A DNA stretch of 64,000 nucleotides from Rhododendron vialii. Its lineage: Eukaryota; Streptophyta; Magnoliopsida; Ericales; Ericaceae. Of this stretch, positions 59,647 to 64,000 are shown one piece after another; positions within the stretch are counted from its first letter, which is position 1, and the number at the start of each line of letters is the position of its first letter. The position numbers and the translations under genes are program-made. The notes under the pieces were generated by a model. That model made no database searches. It saw only the letters and a list, made by a program, of their open reading frames with translations, and was not told where the DNA came from. The stretch covers positions 28,245,852 through 28,309,851 of the forward strand of contig NC_080562.1 in NCBI RefSeq assembly GCF_030253575.1, read 5' to 3'.

Positions 59647-62600
59647 TCAAAAAAAAAAGAAAAGTGAAGGGGTAATACCTACTTGTGATGACCAACAATA
59701 CTGGCTCTTTCTGCCTAAATGAACTCCAATTTCAAGTAGAGTGTTTCGGATTGCATGCAACTGAGGAACAACATCATTGATGTTCGGTCGATGTGTCGGT
59801 ATTTCTTCTGAACAAGCAATTCCAACTGTAAGTAGTGAAATCAAGCAGTCCTGAATTTTGCAACTGGTATTAGAGCTTTGACTATGATTCTTGTCGATAC
59901 TTGAACTGGCCTCCCCCATTTCTCTTTGTTGAAACAATGTTGCATCAACAATTTCTGCTATTTTTTCAGGAATAGACATCTTAACAAAGTTGTGGAGAGT
60001 GAGACTATCACTAAACTTGTCATTGGTTGGTCTCTTCCCAGTAAACATCTCCAATAAGAGGACGCCATAACTATACACATCACCACATGTTGACAACTCA
60101 TTTGCCAATCCATACTCTGCAATTCACGCACCATATAATAAGAAAGATGACGAAGACTTGTCCTTGCCATGGTAAAAGTGGTTGGTTTGTGGCTTTTGTC
60201 ATGAGAAAAACATTACAGACTTGACACAAGCTCGATTCACAGTACATTTTGAAAACCATCTGATTGATGGGCTTAAGAAGTCAAAGCTTGGCACAGTGTA
60301 TCTAAATTCTATTTACTATTGACAGATTAACGATTACTTTCTGACAAAAATTTGTAGAAAGTTTGTTGGTTTATTGATTAATCAATATATTTGAAAAATT
60401 GAAAACTCTATACGTTGCAATAGTTGTCTTCGAAGGAAAGACACTAATGAAAGAACAAGTAGCTAGATTGTGTTTCCCGTGCCAAAGTTTTAACTAGTGG
60501 CTATTTCATTTACATTTAAGTAGGAATTACAGCATAAACCAATTCCCGCATAGCCCGCTCCTATTAACACAGGAATGGAAAGTGGAACAAAAGGTATAAT
60601 CCCCGTATATTGATATGTATGTTCCATAAAAAAGCTTTTTATTAGAAATTATTTTCAACTCACTAGATCTTATCTTTTTCAAAAAGGTTAATAAAAAAAA
60701 TGAAGTTCACTAAGTTAAACTAACTAAAGTTGAATTTTCTAATTTAATATTCTTTAATTTACAAACATCCTGGGCTTGTACTAGTACTACATAGCTACTT
60801 GGCTGCATGACTAGATAGATTCTCATTTGGGTACGTATTGGTACTACTATACTAGCGACGGATTACAATAAATGACTACATATAGAACAACAAATTGCCT
60901 CTCTCTTTACCCCTATGGATGCAATCAAAGGAGACAAGAAACAATAAGAAAATGGGACATATTTACTTTCACTTAAGCCTCTAGGTAGAAAACTAAGGTT
61001 TTAGACACTTCTACATCCTCACAATGATTCAAGAAAGACCTCTTTGGGGCACCTATTGGTCACGTAAACTAGGTAAAACTCAAGTCAGTAAGAATCACAG
61101 AAAACAACACAAAAGAATGTCTACATAACAGAAGGTGACAAGGAAAATGAGAAATTATACTAGAGTCTAAGAGGAACATTTACCTGGAGCCACATAACCA
61201 ATAGACCCCCTTATGCCCATTGAACTTGACTGATTGTACTCGAGCTATATGCAGCTTCTTGAAGGAATCTAGCTAAGCCAAAATCACCTACATGTCCAAT
61301 CATTTCCTCATCTAGAAGTATGTTGCTCGGCTTTAAGTCACAATGAAGTATTGGGTTGGAGGAATGATGGTGAAGATAATCAATTGCAGATGCCACATCA
61401 ATTGCAATATTTAACCTTTGTAGGATGTTTAAATGCCTTGATTCCCTTCGGGCGTCTTCTTCGATCTCATTTGGATGTAGCCATTCCTCTAGGCTCCCAT
61501 TGACCATGAACTCAAACACAAGAGCTTTAAAATCGTTGCCTTGATAATCGACACTTGAACATGCAGTGATTACCTTTAGAAGATTTCGATGTTTGATGCT
61601 CTTCAAGGCGTTACACTCAGCAAGGAAACTCTTGGAAGCACCGCGGAATTGAAGGTTTAGTACTTTAACTGCAACAACTTTCTGACCCTCATCCAGAACA
61701 CCTTTATATACTGAACCAAAACTACCCATACCAATCAAATTGGTTGGAGAAAAGCCATCAGTCGCTTTAAGTAGACTTTGGTAGGACAATTGGGGAAATG
61801 ATTTTCCTAAGATTTTGACTGACGGTACATTTATTGTCCTTTTAAACAAACACAAATTTAGGAAACACAAGAACAGAATCAGTCCTAGAAGCCCCGAGGG
61901 TATAAAAGTACTTAATTTCATGGTAAGAGTAAATCCTTTATTTCCGGACCCTTCGGAGTTGCACGGTTGCAACTGCAATTCAGGTATTCCCCCACAGAGT
62001 TTCTTGTTTCCTTCAACAGAAAAGGCTGATGCATTTTGAAATACACCTCTTTCTTGTACGGGACCCTCAAAATCATTGAATGATAGGTTTAGTTTCCTTA
62101 GAAAGACAAAGTCATCCAAGTAGTCTGGAATTTTTCCTGAGAGGTTGTTGTGAGAAAGATCTAACTCCTCCATACCTCTCAAAGTAGCTAAAGTTGAAGG
62201 AAGGGTGCCCCACAATTTGTTCCCCTTCATGTTTAGTGACGTAAACTTTACACAACTACCAAGAGAAGTTGGAATATTACCGTCCAACATATTTTGAGAA
62301 ACATCTAGTGCTTCTAGATTTTGGAGAAGTCCAATTTCCAACGGAAGGGAACCGCTTAAATTGTTATACGCAAGGTTTAGATCCAACAATGATGAGAGAC
62401 TACCAACTTCTTTGGGTATTATACCACTAAGATAGTTATGATCAAGACAAAGTGACACCAAAAAATGGTATTTACCGATATGTGAAGAGATGTTCCCACA
62501 AAGATTGTTTCCAGATACGTTGAGATAAAGTAACAAAGTTAAATTTGCAAAAGCTGCCGGGATCTCCCCGTGGAATTTATTTCCATCGAGTCTTAAAATC

Positions 62601-63877
62601 CGCAGCTTTTGAAGCTTCCCAATTTCAGAAGGAATGTTGGCACTCAAATGGTTGATGGACATGGACAGAACTTGCAAATTGATTAGATTCCCTATACCGG
62701 ATGGAATGCAACCAACTATTTTGTTCATATCCATGCTCAAAAACTTAAACTCAGTGGAGAAATTGCTTATTGATTCGGGCAACGGACCTCCAAAGTTGTT
62801 GACGGCTACAGACACGAGTGACAATCTAGTGGCATTGCTTAAAGTGTCAAGAAAGTTCAAGTCATCCACTTCCCCTGTTCCAAGAATATTTTCTTGAAGC
62901 ACTATTTTCCCAATATCATGCAGCTTTCCCAATGAAGGGACTTTTCCTTCAAATCCGTTTTCCCCCAAGTCAAGGTAATATAGTTTGGTGGCATTGGATA
63001 TTGCTATAGGAATGGATCTAGTAAACAAGTTACTGTTAAGAACTAGTCGTTGGAGATTAGGAAGAGTGATTCCTAGGTCTGAGGGAAGGCTGCCTTCAAT
63101 TTGGTTAAATGCAACTTCAAATCTTGTGATAGAAGAGAGATTATAGATGGAGAAAGGAATGGTACCGACCAAATTATTCACCGATAGTAAGAGAAGTTCC
63201 AATTTTTCGCATCGGCCAAGAGTATCCGGTATACTCCCGCTAATACTATTGTAAGTTGTAGAAAAATTTCTAAGAGAAGATAGATTCCCAAGAGTAGAAG
63301 GCAAACCTCCTGTAAGATAGTTCTTTGCAATTATTAATTCCTCGAGCTTAGTCAAAAAACCGAGCTCCGCAGGAATTTTCCCTGCCAGCCCATTGCCTGA
63401 GACTTTAAGGCTAAGAACCTTAGAGCAACCAGATAAATTGGCAGGGATTTCACCCGTAATTGTATTATTACCCAACGACATATTTTGCAATCTGTGCAAG
63501 CGGCCGAGGTCGGGGGGGATTTCACCACTCAAGAAGTTGTCGTTCAGCCATAGTAACTTGAGAAAGCTCAGATTTCCAATGTGAGGCGAAACAGTCCCGG
63601 ATAGTTTTTGATGATCAATCCTCAACACAGTGACCCTCTGGTGTCGGCGGCCACATGTTACGCCAATCCATTGACAAAAGTGGATGGATTCATTCCATGA
63701 GTTCAGAGCTTCAAATGGATCGCTGGTAATTGAAGCTTTGAATGCAAGCAAGGCTAGACGGTCAGTCTCGTTCCCGCCTTGCATAAAGCCGGCTACATGA
63801 GGGGAGCCAAAAACGGAACACAACAGAAAACCAAGTTGCATAAAAAGGAAGAAAGGCTTTAAGACTGCCATGCCCAT
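59647..63877 (-). pseudogene. LRR receptor-like kinase, subfamily XII, copy 3, kinase frameshift
   Basis: Exon 1 63877-61184, intron 61183-60117, exon 2 60116 to a late stop at 59647. Exon 1 is open for 888 codons: signal peptide (GMAVLKPFFLFMQ), LRRNT (NETDRLALLAFK), LRRs to about residue 620, transmembrane 658-679, glycine loop GMGSFG 717, Lys 738, HCDLKPSN 845 (non-RD), DFG 865. Near 61232 one base is missing compared with copy 2, so the frame changes after YSSST and stops at 61211-61213, before the intron. Exon 2 (YGLANELSTCGDVYSYG ... HRPN) is intact in its own frame. Its usual TGA is TTA, extending the C-terminus 22 codons into an oligo(A)-derived FFFF. This is the best-preserved copy. 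Confidence 0.92.
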
Positions 63878-64000
63878 GAGATGATAGGAAATGTAAATGA
63901 GGCCTGCTTACCGATTATCATACTTTAATAGAGTGTTGGTATTCTAGTCAAGCTGATAGTTTTCTTTACCTTAGTGGGATTTTTTTTTTTTTTAGGATCA
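63878..64000 (-). promoter_or_regulatory. Proximal upstream region of RLK copy 3
   Basis: The first 90 bp upstream of the ATG match the same region of copies 1 and 2 (AGAGTGTTGGT, CTAGTCAAG). The CTAGTCAAG site is where the solo LTR entered copy 1. No definite TATA box could be assigned. Confidence 0.5.

Larger units (their letters stand above)
55599..63960. repeat. Segmental duplicate B (RLK copy 3 plus 3' flank)
   Basis: Collinear with 33176-40790. The gene portions match strongly and the non-coding flanks remain alignable throughout, including introns. Confidence 0.92.

Overview
This is nuclear DNA from a flowering plant, most likely a eudicot. The evidence is a split histone-methyltransferase gene with GT-AG introns, a tandem family of plant LRR receptor kinases with the conserved late intron of subfamily XII, and a dense plant-type transposon load (Ty1-copia with initiator-Met tRNA primer sites, solo LTRs, a TRIM, mariner/Stowaway, Mutator-like, hAT-type MITEs, a LINE remnant). 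Nothing bacterial, organellar or viral was seen.

Layout. (1) 1-2365, minus strand: broken LRR receptor kinase copy 1, cut by the window edge, with a solo LTR (2455-3167) in its promoter. (2) 3168-7176: an upstream block shared with copy 2, no gene. (3) 7177-24765, minus strand: an apparently intact ten-exon ASHH1/SDG26-type SET-domain gene (523 codons). It is nearly invisible to ORF scans because its exons are 35-487 bp long and its introns reach 6.3 kb and hold a copia element, a hAT-type MITE, LINE debris and other repeats. (4) 24766-33175: no convincing gene; a 70-bp minisatellite (27751-28170) and a full-length but dead mariner-like element (29883-32701) carrying a large foldback. (5) 33176-40790: LRR receptor kinase copy 2 (36636-40707) and its 3' flank. 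(6) 40850-50272: two head-to-tail copies of the upstream block, one hit by a TRIM with a nested solo LTR (42135-43780), the other by a 2.9-kb Mutator-like element (45689-48580). (7) 50280-53460: 3' flank plus last-exon stump of a fourth receptor copy, split by a 5'-truncated copia. (8) 53461-55533: MITEs. (9) 55534-64000: LRR receptor kinase copy 3 (59647-63877) and its 3' flank, paralogous to block 5 and carrying an 800-bp solo LTR.

The receptor copies share one strand and gene structure (signal peptide, LRRs, transmembrane helix, non-RD kinase, one intron near the activation segment). All visible copies are damaged: two frameshifts plus a stop in copy 1, two stops in copy 2, a frameshift plus loss of the normal stop in copy 3, and only a stump of copy 4. 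Copies 2 and 3 carry different lesions within the same two codons just before the intron donor. The window therefore shows a decaying receptor array, repeatedly rearranged and invaded, next to one maintained chromatin gene. I did not find a clearly new enzymatic system. The most useful content is the hidden SET gene, the paired lesions, and insertions that can be proven from empty sites in sister copies.
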